Shown here in pieces: positions 17,346 to 26,229 of a stretch of DNA of 64,000 bases. Within the stretch, counting starts at the first letter, position 1. Each line of letters opens with the position of its first letter. The notes beneath the pieces were generated by a model. That model ran no database searches, was not told the origin of the DNA, and saw only the letters and a program-made list of their open reading frames with translations. The stretch spans positions 1 to 64,000 of the forward strand of contig NZ_BDAV01000003.1 in the NCBI RefSeq assembly GCF_001612635.1, in the 5' to 3' direction. The position numbers and the translations under genes were made by a program. Source of the stretch: Nocardia africana NBRC 100379 (GTDB taxonomy: Bacteria > Actinomycetota > Actinomycetes > Mycobacteriales > Mycobacteriaceae).

Positions 17346-17359
17346 TGACAGTCATGTCA
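17346..17359. promoter_or_regulatory. Second copy of the cluster operator
   Basis: TGACAGTCATGTCA is identical to 8806-8819. Over 26 bp (17341-17366 against 8801-8826) the two regions differ at only three positions. It lies 27 bp upstream of the cyclase GTG, a position suited to repression. It indicates one regulator for both ends of the cluster. Confidence 0.68.
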
Positions 17360-17466
17360 ACTTCGTGCCGCCAGTGTGTCCGACAGCACTCTCGGTGTCA
17401 ATAGCCGGATGTCAGGTTCGACCCGGTCGCGACTCGGAGGCAGGGCCGCTACCGGCCACATATGGA

Positions 17467-17495
17467 AAGAGGCCCCGCGGTGCGCGGGGCCTCTT
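17467..17495. terminator. Terminator downstream of fadA6
   Basis: AAGAGGCCCCGCG (17467-17479) pairs perfectly with CGCGGGGCCTCTT (17483-17495) with a 3-base loop. It lies about 40 bp beyond the fadA6 stop and ends the kstR2-fadA6 transcript. Confidence 0.75.
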
Positions 17496-17535
17496 CCGTT
17501 TCACCGGACCGGTTTCGCCCGAAAGGCGAAGCGGC

Positions 17536-18723
17536 TCAGGAGATTCGCTCGATGATGGTGACGTTGGCCGTGCCGCCGCCCTCGCAGATGGTGAGCAGGC
17601 CGTAGCGGCCGTTCACGCGCTCGAGCTCGTTGAGCAGAGTGGCGAACAGCTTCGCGCCGGTGGCGCCCAGCGGGTGGCCCAGGGCGATCGCCCCGCCGTG
17701 CACGTTCACCTTGTCGGGGTTCGCGCCGGTCTCCTTCAGCCAGGCCAGCACCACGGAGGCGAAGGCCTCGTTGATCTCGACGACGTCGATGTCGTCGATG
17801 GTCAGCCCGGTCTGCTCCAACGCCCACTTGGTCGCCGGGATCGGCGCGGTGAGCATGTAGATCGGATCGGCGCCGCGGGCGCTGACGTGGTGGATGCGGG
17901 CACGTGGCTTCAGGCCGTATTCGGCGACGGCCCAGTCGGAGGCCAGCAGGGTGGCGCTGGCGCCGTCGGAGATCTGGCTGGCGACCGCGGCGGTCAGGCG
18001 GCTGCCCTCGCTGAGCGGCTTGAGTCCCGCCATCTTCTCCAGGCTGGTCTCGCGCGGTCCCTCGTCGATCCAGAAATCGCCGACCGGCACGATCTCGCGA
18101 TCGAAGGCGCCCTCGGCGATGGCCTTGCGGGCGCGTTCGTGGCTGCGAAGTGCCCAGCGCTCCATATCTTCCCGGCTGATGTCCCACTTCTCGGCGATCA
18201 GTTGCGCACCGTTGAACTGCGAGACCTCACCGGTGCCGTAGCGGTGGTCCCAGCCTTTGGCGCCGACGAACGGCGAGTCGAAACCGTACTCCTTACCGGC
18301 CAGCATGGCGGCCGAGATCGGAATGGCGCTCATGTTCTGCACGCCGCCGGCGACGATCACCTCGGCGGTGCCGCTCATGATGGCCTGGGCGCCGAAATTG
18401 ATCGCCTGCTGGCTGGATCCGCACTGACGGTCCACCGTGACGCCGGGCACCTCCTCCGGATATCCGGCCGCCAGCCACGCCGTGCGAGCGATGTTGCCGG
18501 CCTGCGGACCGATGGCGTCGACACAGCCGAAGATCACATCGTCGACATTGCCGGGGTCGATGGCGTTGCGGCCCAGCAAGCCCTGCAGTGCCGCCGCGCC
18601 GAGATCGGCGGGATGCACCCCGGCCAGCGCACCGCCGCGCTTACCGATCGGCGTCCGCACGGCATCGATGACGTAGGCCTCGCGCACCGGCGTGTACCGG
18701 CGGCGATCGGACGATGTGGACAT
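17536..18723 (-). CDS. fadA6: FadA6, thiolase of steroid C/D-ring catabolism
   Basis: 395 residues, a thiolase with the nucleophile in VDRQCGSSQQ (Cys101), the GHPLGATGAK histidine motif and the CEGGGTAN cysteine motif near the C-terminus. It matches Rv3556c nearly throughout. FadA6 cleaves the 6-methyl-3,7-dioxodecanedioyl-CoA made after IpdAB opens ring C. It lies 9 bp downstream of kstR2 in the same direction, so the regulator and thiolase form an operon under the KstR2 palindrome at 19410. Confidence 0.92.
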   Translation of the reverse strand: MSTSSDRRRYTPVREAYVIDAVRTPIGKRGGALAGVHPADLGAAALQGLLGRNAIDPGNVDDVIFGCVDAIGPQAGNIARTAWLAAGYPEEVPGVTVDRQCGSSQQAINFGAQAIMSGTAEVIVAGGVQNMSAIPISAAMLAGKEYGFDSPFVGAKGWDHRYGTGEVSQFNGAQLIAEKWDISREDMERWALRSHERARKAIAEGAFDREIVPVGDFWIDEGPRETSLEKMAGLKPLSEGSRLTAAVASQISDGASATLLASDWAVAEYGLKPRARIHHVSARGADPIYMLTAPIPATKWALEQTGLTIDDIDVVEINEAFASVVLAWLKETGANPDKVNVHGGAIALGHPLGATGAKLFATLLNELERVNGRYGLLTICEGGGTANVTIIERIS

Positions 18724-18732
18724 GTAACGCTC

Positions 18733-19395
18733 CTATTCGGATGTGCCGGATTCGGCGCCGGACTGCGATGCTCCGGAATGGACTGCGCCGGAACGGTTCT
18801 CGGGGTTGGTGAGCCCGTCGAGCACGATGGTCAGATACTGCTTGGCCAGAGTGTCGGCGGTGATGCGGCCGCCGGGCTGATACCAGCGCACCGCGACCCA
18901 GACGGTGTCGCGGAGGAAACGGAAGGCGAGTTCGACATCGAGTTCCGGACGGAAGCTGCCGTCGCGCACGCCCTCGGTGAGCACATTGCGCCACAGCTCC
19001 CGGAATTCCCGGTTGTATTCCGCGATGTAGTCGAAACGCGGTGTGTCGCTGAGCCTTTTGGCCTCGGCCTGATAGATCGCGACCGCCGAATGCCAGCGGT
19101 CGAACGATTCACAGGAGGCGATGACCAGCGCCTCGAGCGTGGCTCGCGGCGAGAGATGGGAGGCGACGATCTCGCGGTAGCGGCCGAACAGATCGTCGAG
19201 GAAGCCGCGCAGGATCTCGTCCACCATCGCCTCTTTCGAGTCGAAGTGGTGGTAGAGACTGCCGGATAGAATCCCCGCCGCATCGGCGATATCGCGGACC
19301 GTGGTCGCACGCAGGCCGCGCTCGGCGAACAGGCCGGCGGCCAGGCCGAGCAACTCGTTGCGGCGTGCGGATTTGGAGGCCTCGGATGCGGTCAC
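18733..19395 (-). CDS. kstR2: KstR2, TetR-type repressor of the HIP (C/D-ring) regulon
   Basis: About 220 residues. The DNA-binding segment ERGLRATTVRDIADAAGILS followed by GSLYHHF matches KstR2 (Rv3557c), as does the C-terminal RWYQPGGRITA region. KstR2 binds HIP-CoA and releases operators of the AnCAAGnnCTTGnT type, found here at 3864, 19410 and 22481. The start was set at GTG 19395, because the longer ATG at 19431 would put the operator inside the coding region. It is autoregulated by the 19410 site. Confidence 0.92.
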   Translation of the reverse strand: MTASEASKSARRNELLGLAAGLFAERGLRATTVRDIADAAGILSGSLYHHFDSKEAMVDEILRGFLDDLFGRYREIVASHLSPRATLEALVIASCESFDRWHSAVAIYQAEAKRLSDTPRFDYIAEYNREFRELWRNVLTEGVRDGSFRPELDVELAFRFLRDTVWVAVRWYQPGGRITADTLAKQYLTIVLDGLTNPENRSGAVHSGASQSGAESGTSE

Positions 19396-19409
19396 TCGGC
19401 CATAATACA

Positions 19410-19427
19410 ACCAAGCATTTGCTTGGT
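19410..19427. promoter_or_regulatory. KstR2 operator upstream of kstR2
   Basis: ACCAAGCATTTGCTTGGT is a perfect palindrome with 8-bp arms. It lies 15 bp upstream of the kstR2 GTG and fits the KstR2 motif, which implies autorepression of kstR2-fadA6. Confidence 0.88.
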
Positions 19428-19440
19428 CCATGGCGGTGGC

Positions 19441-20175
19441 TCACCGAATGGAATAGCGCAGCGGCGAGGACATCGACAGATCGATCAGCAGCCGATCGCA
19501 GATCTCGGGCGGCGGGATACCGGCCCGTTTCATCCGTGCCACCAGCGCGAGCCGGCGCTCACAGCTGTCCCATTCCACGAGCAGCGGTCCCCGGCCGGGT
19601 CCCGCGTCCACGGTCGCCATCGCCCGCGGCGGACCGCCGGGTTCCGGAATCTCGCTGAGTTTGAGCACGATGCCGCGCCGCCACGCCAGATACGTGTCGC
19701 GATCGGCGGCGCCCTCCAGTTTGCCGGTGGCCGCCGCCAGCCCCCGATCGATCCCGTCGGCGAAGGCGAGGCCATCGAACCGGAACCGCCGGCAGCGCCG
19801 GACCACCTCCAGCAGATCGGCGCGCACCTCGCACAGCAGTGCGGTCTGCTGCCGCCGCCGCTCCTCGCCAGGATCGGCCTCCCCCGGGCCGCAGCCGACT
19901 CCGATGCGCCGCACCCGCCGCCGATCGCGGGCCATATCCGCGCGCAAGGCGGCACGCGGATCGCGTGCCACCTCGGCCTCGTCGACCTCGTGCTCGTGCA
20001 GAATCTGCGCGGCGCGCGTCGCCGTCGCGTGCGTATCGGCGTGATCGAGCAATTCGGCACCCAGGGTGAGAGCGGCGAGCACGATGCTGTCCTGCCGCCG
20101 CCGCGCGAGCACCACCTCGCGGATCAACTCGAGTTCCAGTACGTCGTTGTCTTCCTGTCGACCGTCCAGACCCAT
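19441..20175 (-). CDS. Hypothetical soluble protein in the KstR2 locus
   Basis: 244 residues rich in Arg, Ala, Asp and Glu, mostly helical by composition. There is no signal peptide, membrane segment or motif I recognise. A run of alternating charges (VLELELIREVVLARRRQD, residues about 12-29) could form a coiled coil. It lies between kstR2 and ipdF, where M. tuberculosis carries the PPE gene Rv3558. It ends 13 bp before the kstR2 operator. The start at 20175 gives the reading without a non-coding-looking N-terminus; an upstream extension exists. The function is unknown. Confidence 0.55.
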   Translation of the reverse strand: MGLDGRQEDNDVLELELIREVVLARRRQDSIVLAALTLGAELLDHADTHATATRAAQILHEHEVDEAEVARDPRAALRADMARDRRRVRRIGVGCGPGEADPGEERRRQQTALLCEVRADLLEVVRRCRRFRFDGLAFADGIDRGLAAATGKLEGAADRDTYLAWRRGIVLKLSEIPEPGGPPRAMATVDAGPGRGPLLVEWDSCERRLALVARMKRAGIPPPEICDRLLIDLSMSSPLRYSIR

Positions 20176-20310
20176 GGGTCGTGGTCCCTTCGAACTATCG
20201 GAACCGGACGTTTTCAGGATCGCACAGGTAGGGCAGGTCAGCGCTACCCAATTTCGCACCGAACGCACCCCGGGCCGAAACCCCGCCGGAGCGGAGCGGA
20301 GGCCGAAAAC

Positions 20311-21105
20311 TCAAGCGCGCTGGCTGCTGACCGAGACGACCTCGCCGGTCATGTAGGAGGTGTAGTCGCTGGCGAGCATCGCGATGGTGGCCGCGACCTC
20401 CCAGGGCTCGGCGGCCCGGCCGAACGCCTCGCCCGCGGCCAGCCGGTCGAGCAGTTCGGTGGAGCTGACCTTGTCCAGGAAGGGGTGGCGGGCGATGCTC
20501 GGCGCGACCGCGTTGATCCGCACGCCCAGTTCCGCGGCCTCCACGGCACTGCAGCGGGTCAATGCCATGACACCGGCCTTGGCGGCGGCGTAGTGGGCCT
20601 GGCCGTGCTGCGCCCGCCAGCCGAGCACGCTGGCGTTGTTGACGATCACGCCGCCGTGCCCGGCGGTGCGGAAGTAGTTCAGCGCGGCGCGGGTGCAACG
20701 GAAGGTGCCGTTCAGGGTGATGTCGAGGACGCGGTCCCACTGTTCGTCGGTCATGTCGACGACCGGCGTCTCACCACCCAGGCCGGCGTTGTTGACCACG
20801 ATGTCGATGCGGCCCATGCGCTGTGCCGCGGCGCGGATCAGTTCGTCGACCTGTTCGGTACTGGTCACATCGCAGACCACCGAGGCGACCTTGCGCTGCG
20901 GGAATTCCGCGGCCAGCTCCTCCTCGGTCTGCTTCAGCCGGCGTTCGTGCCAATCGGAGACCACCACATCGGCGCCCTCGTCGAGCATGCGGCGGGCGGT
21001 GGCCGATCCGATACCCGTACCGGCGGCGGCGGTGATCACGGCGACCCGGCCGGCGAGCAGCCCGTGACCGGAGATCGGCTGGGGCGGAACCGAGAGATCA
21101 GGCAC
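20311..21105 (-). CDS. ipdF: IpdF, SDR dehydrogenase of the HIP pathway
   Basis: 264 residues, an SDR with TAAAGTGIGS near residue 25, NNAG and YAAAK. It is equivalent in order and length to Rv3559c (IpdF), which oxidises the 5-hydroxyl of an unsaturated HIP-CoA derivative. It is preceded by fadE30 on the same strand with a 75-bp gap. FadE30 and IpdF catalyse consecutive steps, and this gene order is conserved. Confidence 0.88.
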   Translation of the reverse strand: MPDLSVPPQPISGHGLLAGRVAVITAAAGTGIGSATARRMLDEGADVVVSDWHERRLKQTEEELAAEFPQRKVASVVCDVTSTEQVDELIRAAAQRMGRIDIVVNNAGLGGETPVVDMTDEQWDRVLDITLNGTFRCTRAALNYFRTAGHGGVIVNNASVLGWRAQHGQAHYAAAKAGVMALTRCSAVEAAELGVRINAVAPSIARHPFLDKVSSTELLDRLAAGEAFGRAAEPWEVAATIAMLASDYTSYMTGEVVSVSSQRA

Positions 21106-21180
21106 TGTAGGTCCTTCCTTACGACCGAATAGTGGCTTCGGCCAATGGTTTCCGGCCGGTCGTTCGGCCGGGCGAGGTGG

Positions 21181-22464
21181 TCAGCGGGCTTCCCGGGGCA
21201 GGCCGAGCACGCGTTCGGAGATGATGTTGCGCTGCACTTCGTTCGAGCCGCCGTAGATCGTGTCGGCGCGGGTGAACAGATAGAGGCGCTGCCATTGGTT
21301 CAGGTCGTCGGCGGGGTGCGGATCGAGGGCGGACCCGGTGCCGCCGACCGGAGGCCGGGCGATCAGGCCTTCGGCGCCCAGGACATCCATCGCCAGCTCG
21401 CCGAGGCCGCGATGCCAATTGGCCCACAACAGCTTCGAGACCGAGGCTTGGCCCGCGGCGGTGCGGGCGTCGACGTTCTGATGGGCCGATTCCAGGGTCC
21501 GCAGGGCGTGGGCGCGCAGGACGCGCAACCCCACCCACGCCTGATCGATGCGCTCGGCCAGGGCCGGATCCGCCAGGGCGCCATTGGCTTTCGCCACCGC
21601 CTCCAGATTCGACAGTTCGCGTGCGAAGCGGATCTGCTGGCCGACGGTGGAGATGCCGCGCTCGAAGGTCAAGGTGCCCATGGCGACTCGCCAGCCCTCA
21701 CCGGGCTCGCCCACCACCAGGTCGGCGGCGGTGCGGGCGTTGTCGAAGAACACCTCGTTGAATTCGGCGGTTCCGGTGAGCTGGATGATCGGGCGTACCT
21801 CGATACCAGGCTGCTTCATCGGCACCAGCAGATAGGACAGGCCGTGGTGGCGGGTCGAGCCGGGTTCGGTGCGGGCGATGACGAAGCACCAGTCCGACAG
21901 ATGCGCCAGCGAGGTCCAGATCTTCTGGCCGTTGATCGACCATTCGTCACCGTCGAGCCGGGCGCTGGTCGACACGTTCGCCAGGTCCGAACCGGCCCCG
22001 GGCTCGGAATATCCCTGACACCATAGTTCGGTGACCGAGCGGATTCCGGGCAGGAAGCGCTGTTTCTGCTCCTCGGTGCCGAAGGCGAGCAGGGTCGGCC
22101 CGAGCAGCTCCTCTCCCAGGTGCGAGACGCGCGCCGGGGCATTCGCACTCGCGTACTCCTCGTGGAAGATCACCTGCTGGCGCAGGGTCGCCGCCCGGCC
22201 GCCGTATTCGACCGGCCAGCCCAGGCAGGTCAGCCCCGCCGCGGCGAGGTGGCGGTCCCACTCCAGCCGCTCGTCGAAGGCTTCGTGCTCACTTCCGGGC
22301 CCGCCGAGCCCGCGCAGCTCGCGGAACTGCCCGTTCAGGTTCTCGGCCAGCCATTCCCGCACTTCGGCGCGGAATTCCTGGTCGGCTGCGTTTTCCGTAC
22401 CGGGGGCCGCCGTGCCGGAGGCATCCGCACCGGCGGCGGAATCGGGGGTCTGGATCGCACTCAC
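21181..22464 (-). CDS. fadE30: FadE30, acyl-CoA dehydrogenase for 5OH-HIP-CoA
   Basis: 427 residues with the acyl-CoA dehydrogenase fold: GYSEPGAGSDLAN for FAD contact, NGQKIWTSLAH, and YGGSNEVQRNIISERVLGLPRE at the end. It matches FadE30 (Rv3560c), which dehydrogenates the propionyl side chain of HIP-CoA. The start was set at GTG 22464, which leaves a roughly 30-residue N-terminal extension rich in Ala compared with mycobacteria. The upstream KstR2 box at 22481 is shared with divergent fadD3. Confidence 0.9.
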   Translation of the reverse strand: MSAIQTPDSAAGADASGTAAPGTENAADQEFRAEVREWLAENLNGQFRELRGLGGPGSEHEAFDERLEWDRHLAAAGLTCLGWPVEYGGRAATLRQQVIFHEEYASANAPARVSHLGEELLGPTLLAFGTEEQKQRFLPGIRSVTELWCQGYSEPGAGSDLANVSTSARLDGDEWSINGQKIWTSLAHLSDWCFVIARTEPGSTRHHGLSYLLVPMKQPGIEVRPIIQLTGTAEFNEVFFDNARTAADLVVGEPGEGWRVAMGTLTFERGISTVGQQIRFARELSNLEAVAKANGALADPALAERIDQAWVGLRVLRAHALRTLESAHQNVDARTAAGQASVSKLLWANWHRGLGELAMDVLGAEGLIARPPVGGTGSALDPHPADDLNQWQRLYLFTRADTIYGGSNEVQRNIISERVLGLPREAR

Positions 22465-22480
22465 TCCGGTAGAGTAACCT

Positions 22481-22494
22481 ACCAAGCACTTGCT
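22481..22494. promoter_or_regulatory. KstR2 operator between fadE30 and fadD3
   Basis: ACCAAGCACTTGCT is identical to the box at 3864. It lies 17 bp from the fadE30 start and about 110 bp before fadD3, so it can control the two divergent transcripts that carry most of the HIP pathway. Confidence 0.87.
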
Positions 22495-22605
22495 TTGTAG
22501 GGCGGTGAGCTCTGCAGCGCGAATCGACCGACGGACCGAGCCGTCACCACGCCGGAGAAGCCGGCTGCTCGGCCCGTCGACCAGCGTGTAGAAGACGAGG
22601 ACGAC

Positions 22606-24153
22606 GTGACACCCCCTGTGCAGACCACCCCTCTCGCCCTGCACGAAGCCGCGCGCATCCACGGCGATGCGGCGGCGGTCAGCGACGGCGAGGTGCACCT
22701 GAGCTGGGTGCAACTACTCGAGGCCGTGCGGCAGACGGCGGGGGCGCTGATCGCGCGTGGAATCCAGCGCGGCGATCGGATCGCGATCTGGGCGCCCAAC
22801 ACCTGGCACTGGGTGGTGGCCGCGCTGGCCACGCACTACACCGGCGCCGCACTGGTCCCGCTCAACACCCGCTACGTCGCCGACGAGGCCGCCGATGTGA
22901 TCGCCCGGGTCGATGCGAAGGCACTGTTCATCGCCGATCCGTTCCTGGGCCGCCGGCGCCTCGCGGAATTGCGCGCCGCCGCACCGGGATTGGCGGTCGG
23001 CACGGTCATCGTCATTCCGGCCGAGGGCGAATCGGCCTACGACGACGCCGTCGCCTGGTCGCAACTGGCCGAACTGGCCGCGCAGACGCCGGTGGAGAAG
23101 GTGATCGCGCGCGCGGAATCGGTCGAACCCGACGACATCGCCGACATCCTGTTCACCTCGGGCACCACCGGTCGCAGCAAGGGCACGCTCGTTGCCCAGC
23201 GCCAGGCACTCGATGTGGTGCGGGCCTGGGTGGAGCGGTCGACGCTGAACAGTTCCGATCGCTATCTGGTGATCCCGCCGTTCTTCCACAACTTCGGCTA
23301 CAAGGCGGCCATCCTCGCCTGCCTGGTCACGGGCGCGACCATCGTCCCGCAGGCGACCTTCGACGTGCCGCAGACGATGCGGATGGTGCAGGAGCAGGCC
23401 ATCACCGTATTGACCGGTCCGCCGACGATCTACCAGACCATCCTGGAACATCCCGCCCGCGCCGATTTCGATCTGAGCAGCCTGCGGGTCGCCGTCACCG
23501 GTGCGGCGACCGTACCGGTCGTGCTCGTCGAACGAATGCGCAGCGAACTGGAATTCGAGGTGGTCGTCACCGCGTACGGCCTCTCCGAATCCTCCGGCTT
23601 CGGCACCATGTGCCTGCCCGACGACGACCCCGAGACCATCGCCAACACCTCCGGTGCGGCCATGGCCGGATTCGAGGTGCGCATCGGCGATCACGGCGAG
23701 GTGTTGCTGCGCGGGCCGAACGTGATGGCCGGCTACCTCGACGATCCCGAGGCCACCGCCAAGACCATCGACGCCGAGGGCTGGTTGCACACCGGCGATG
23801 TCGGAATCCTCGACGAGCGCGGCTATCTCAAGATCACCGACCGGCTCAAGGACATGTACATCTCCGGCGGCTTCAACGTCTACCCGGCCGAGATCGAGCA
23901 GACGCTGGCCCGTCTCGACGGCGTCGCCGAATCCGCCGTGATCGGGGTGCCGGACGAGCGGATGGGCGAGGTCGGCAAGGCCTACATCGTGCGCCGGGCG
24001 GGCGCCGACCTGTCCGAAGACGACGTCATCGCCTACGCGAAGAAGACCCTGGCCAATTTCAAGGTGCCGCGATTCGTGGAGTTCCGGGACCGGCTGCCCT
24101 ACAGCGCCGCCGGCAAGGTGCTCAAGCGGCAACTACGTGAGGAGATCTCGTGA
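22606..24153 (+). CDS. fadD3: FadD3, HIP-CoA synthetase
   Basis: 515 residues, an adenylate-forming ligase with LFTSGTTGRSKGTLVAQ, GWLHTGDVG, and the C-terminal YSAAGKVLKRQLR lysine motif. By order it is FadD3 (Rv3561), which activates the 3aalpha-H-4alpha(3'-propanoate)-7abeta-methylhexahydro-1,5-indanedione left after rings A and B are removed. Its product is also the KstR2 effector. The GTG start follows GACGAGG by 6 bp. The gene ends in a GTGA overlap with the next gene. Confidence 0.92.
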   Translation: MTPPVQTTPLALHEAARIHGDAAAVSDGEVHLSWVQLLEAVRQTAGALIARGIQRGDRIAIWAPNTWHWVVAALATHYTGAALVPLNTRYVADEAADVIARVDAKALFIADPFLGRRRLAELRAAAPGLAVGTVIVIPAEGESAYDDAVAWSQLAELAAQTPVEKVIARAESVEPDDIADILFTSGTTGRSKGTLVAQRQALDVVRAWVERSTLNSSDRYLVIPPFFHNFGYKAAILACLVTGATIVPQATFDVPQTMRMVQEQAITVLTGPPTIYQTILEHPARADFDLSSLRVAVTGAATVPVVLVERMRSELEFEVVVTAYGLSESSGFGTMCLPDDDPETIANTSGAAMAGFEVRIGDHGEVLLRGPNVMAGYLDDPEATAKTIDAEGWLHTGDVGILDERGYLKITDRLKDMYISGGFNVYPAEIEQTLARLDGVAESAVIGVPDERMGEVGKAYIVRRAGADLSEDDVIAYAKKTLANFKVPRFVEFRDRLPYSAAGKVLKRQLREEIS

Positions 24154-25043
24154 CCACAGACGCAACCCCCGCGCCGATTCCGGACGAGGGCGAGGTCGTC
24201 ACCTACGAGCGCCGCGGTCCGATCGCCCTGGTCACGATGAACCGGCCGGACTACCGCAACGCCCAGAATTCGGTGATGACCTACGCGCTCGACGCCGCTT
24301 TCACGCGCGCGGTCGAGGATGCCGAGGTCAAGGTGATCATCCTGGCCGGCAGCGGAAAACACTTCAGCGCCGGGCACGACATCGGCACGCCCGGACGCGA
24401 CCACCACATCGAATACGACAACAAGGCCGCACTGTGGTGGGACCACGTCGACCGGCCCGGGGGCGATCAGCGCTTCGCCCGGGAGCTCGAGGTCTACCTC
24501 GGCATGTGCCGGCGCTGGCGCGAGATTCCCAAGCCCACCATCGCGATGGTGCAGGGCGCCTGCATCGCGGGCGCGATGATGCTGGCGTGGGTGTGCGACA
24601 TGATCGTCGCCGCCGACGACGCGTTCTTCTCCGATCCCGTTGTGCGGATGGGCATTCCGGGCGTCGAGTACTTCGCGCACCCGTGGGTGCTGGGCCCGCG
24701 GCGGGCCAAGGAGGTGCTGTTCACCGGTGATCGGTTCAGCGCCGAGCAAGCCTACGAATGGGGCATGGTCAATCGGGTCGTGCCCCGCTCCGAATTGGAG
24801 TCGCACACCCTCGAGCTGGCCGAGAGGATCGCCACCATGCCGCAATTCGGCTTGGCGCTGACCAAGAAGGCCGTCAACCAGTGCGAGGACCTGATGGGCA
24901 TGCGCGCCGGCATGGACTCGGTCTTCGGCCTGCACCACTTCGCCCACGCCCACAACGCCGAAGTCGGCACCGACTCGCTGGCCGGTATGACCGCCAAGTC
25001 GATGAAGGCGACCGCAACCACCGCAGAACGGAGCGGCAAGTAG
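24150..25043 (+). CDS. Enoyl-CoA hydratase/isomerase family protein in the fadD3 operon
   Basis: 297 residues, crotonase fold: GSGKHFSAGHDIGTPG for CoA binding, QGACIAGAMMLAWVCDMIVAA for the oxyanion hole, and GMVNRVVP. A 30-residue insert follows the first motif. It overlaps fadD3 by 4 bp and abuts fadE31 with no gap, so it is plainly part of the KstR2 operon, although M. tuberculosis has no gene at this position. It could hydrate the enoyl product of a FadE31-33 complex. The exact step is unknown. Confidence 0.82.
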   Translation: MTTDATPAPIPDEGEVVTYERRGPIALVTMNRPDYRNAQNSVMTYALDAAFTRAVEDAEVKVIILAGSGKHFSAGHDIGTPGRDHHIEYDNKAALWWDHVDRPGGDQRFARELEVYLGMCRRWREIPKPTIAMVQGACIAGAMMLAWVCDMIVAADDAFFSDPVVRMGIPGVEYFAHPWVLGPRRAKEVLFTGDRFSAEQAYEWGMVNRVVPRSELESHTLELAERIATMPQFGLALTKKAVNQCEDLMGMRAGMDSVFGLHHFAHAHNAEVGTDSLAGMTAKSMKATATTAERSGK

Positions 25044-26174
25044 ATGGATCTCGAACTCGATTCGGCCGCAGCGCAATTCCAGCTCGAAGTACGGGAATTC
25101 CTGCGCGCGAACGTCCCCGCGGAACCGCTGCCGTCGATGGACACCCGGGAAGGTTTCGAGGCGCATCGCGCCTGGGAGCACACCCTCGCCGACGCGCGAC
25201 TCTCGGTGGTGTCGTGGCAGCGCGAATACGGCGGGCGCGACGCCTCGCTGCTCGAATGGGTGCTGTTCGAGGAGGAGTACTACGCCGCGGGCGCGCCCGG
25301 GCGGGTGAGCCAGAACGGCATCTTCCTGCTGGCCCCCACCCTGTTCGAACACGGCACGCCGGAACAGCTCGAGCGCATCCTGCCGAGAATGGCTCGCGCC
25401 GACGACATCTGGGCGCAGGCATGGTCGGAGCCCGAGGCCGGTAGCGACCTCGCGGGCATCCGCTCCAGCGCGAAGCGGGTCGAGGGCGGCTGGGTGCTCA
25501 ACGGGCAGAAGACCTGGAGTTCGCGAGCTTCGTTCGCGGACTGGGCCTTCGGCCTGTTCCGCAGCGATCCGGAGGCGGAGCGGCACAAGGGCCTCACCTA
25601 TGTGATGTTCCCGCTGTCGGCCGACGGCGTCACGGTGCGGCCCATCCCGCAGCTCGACGGCGAACCCGGTTTCGCGGAGATCTTCCTGGACGACGTCTTC
25701 GTCCCCGATCGCGACGTGATCGGCGAACCCGGCGCGGGCTGGCGGGTGGCGATGAGCACCTCCAGCAACGAACGCGGCCTCTCGCTGCGCAGCCCCGGGC
25801 GATTCAACGCCACCGCCGCGCGCTTGATCGACCTGTGGCGCGAGACCGCCGATCCGGCCGACACCGCGGCCCGCAACCGCGTGGTCGACGCGTGGATCGG
25901 CGCGGAGGCCTACCGGCTCAACACCCTGGGCACCGTGACCCGGTTGTCCGAGGGCGGCAAACTCGGCGCGGAATCGTCGATCAACAAGGTCTTCTGGTCC
26001 GAACTCGATATCGCGATGCACGAGACCGCCCTGGATCTGCTCGGCGCCTCGGCCGAGCACAGCAGCGCCTGGACCGACGGCTACCTGTTCTCGCTGGCGG
26101 GCCCGATCTACGCCGGTACCAACGAGATTCAGCGCAATATCGTCGCCGAGCGCCTGCTCGGGCTCCCGCGTTGA
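25044..26174 (+). CDS. fadE31: FadE31, acyl-CoA dehydrogenase subunit
   Basis: 376 residues, about the same as Rv3562. It has WSEPEAGSDLAGIRS, NGQKTWSSRASFADW, and ends YAGTNEIQRNIVAERLLGLPR. In M. tuberculosis FadE31 forms alpha2beta2 heteromers with FadE32 and FadE33. It starts immediately after the crotonase stop, indicating one transcript. It probably acts on methylated dicarboxyl-CoA intermediates after ring C opening. Confidence 0.88.
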   Translation: MDLELDSAAAQFQLEVREFLRANVPAEPLPSMDTREGFEAHRAWEHTLADARLSVVSWQREYGGRDASLLEWVLFEEEYYAAGAPGRVSQNGIFLLAPTLFEHGTPEQLERILPRMARADDIWAQAWSEPEAGSDLAGIRSSAKRVEGGWVLNGQKTWSSRASFADWAFGLFRSDPEAERHKGLTYVMFPLSADGVTVRPIPQLDGEPGFAEIFLDDVFVPDRDVIGEPGAGWRVAMSTSSNERGLSLRSPGRFNATAARLIDLWRETADPADTAARNRVVDAWIGAEAYRLNTLGTVTRLSEGGKLGAESSINKVFWSELDIAMHETALDLLGASAEHSSAWTDGYLFSLAGPIYAGTNEIQRNIVAERLLGLPR

Positions 26175-26229
26175 GATCCGCCATGTGCCACCCCGCCTCC
26201 CCGCGCCGCACCCCCGAATGGACCCACCG

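Noticed and set aside
19423..21132. A + strand open frame over the kstR2-ipdF interval
   Set aside because: It covers IpdF antisense and has no recognisable domain.
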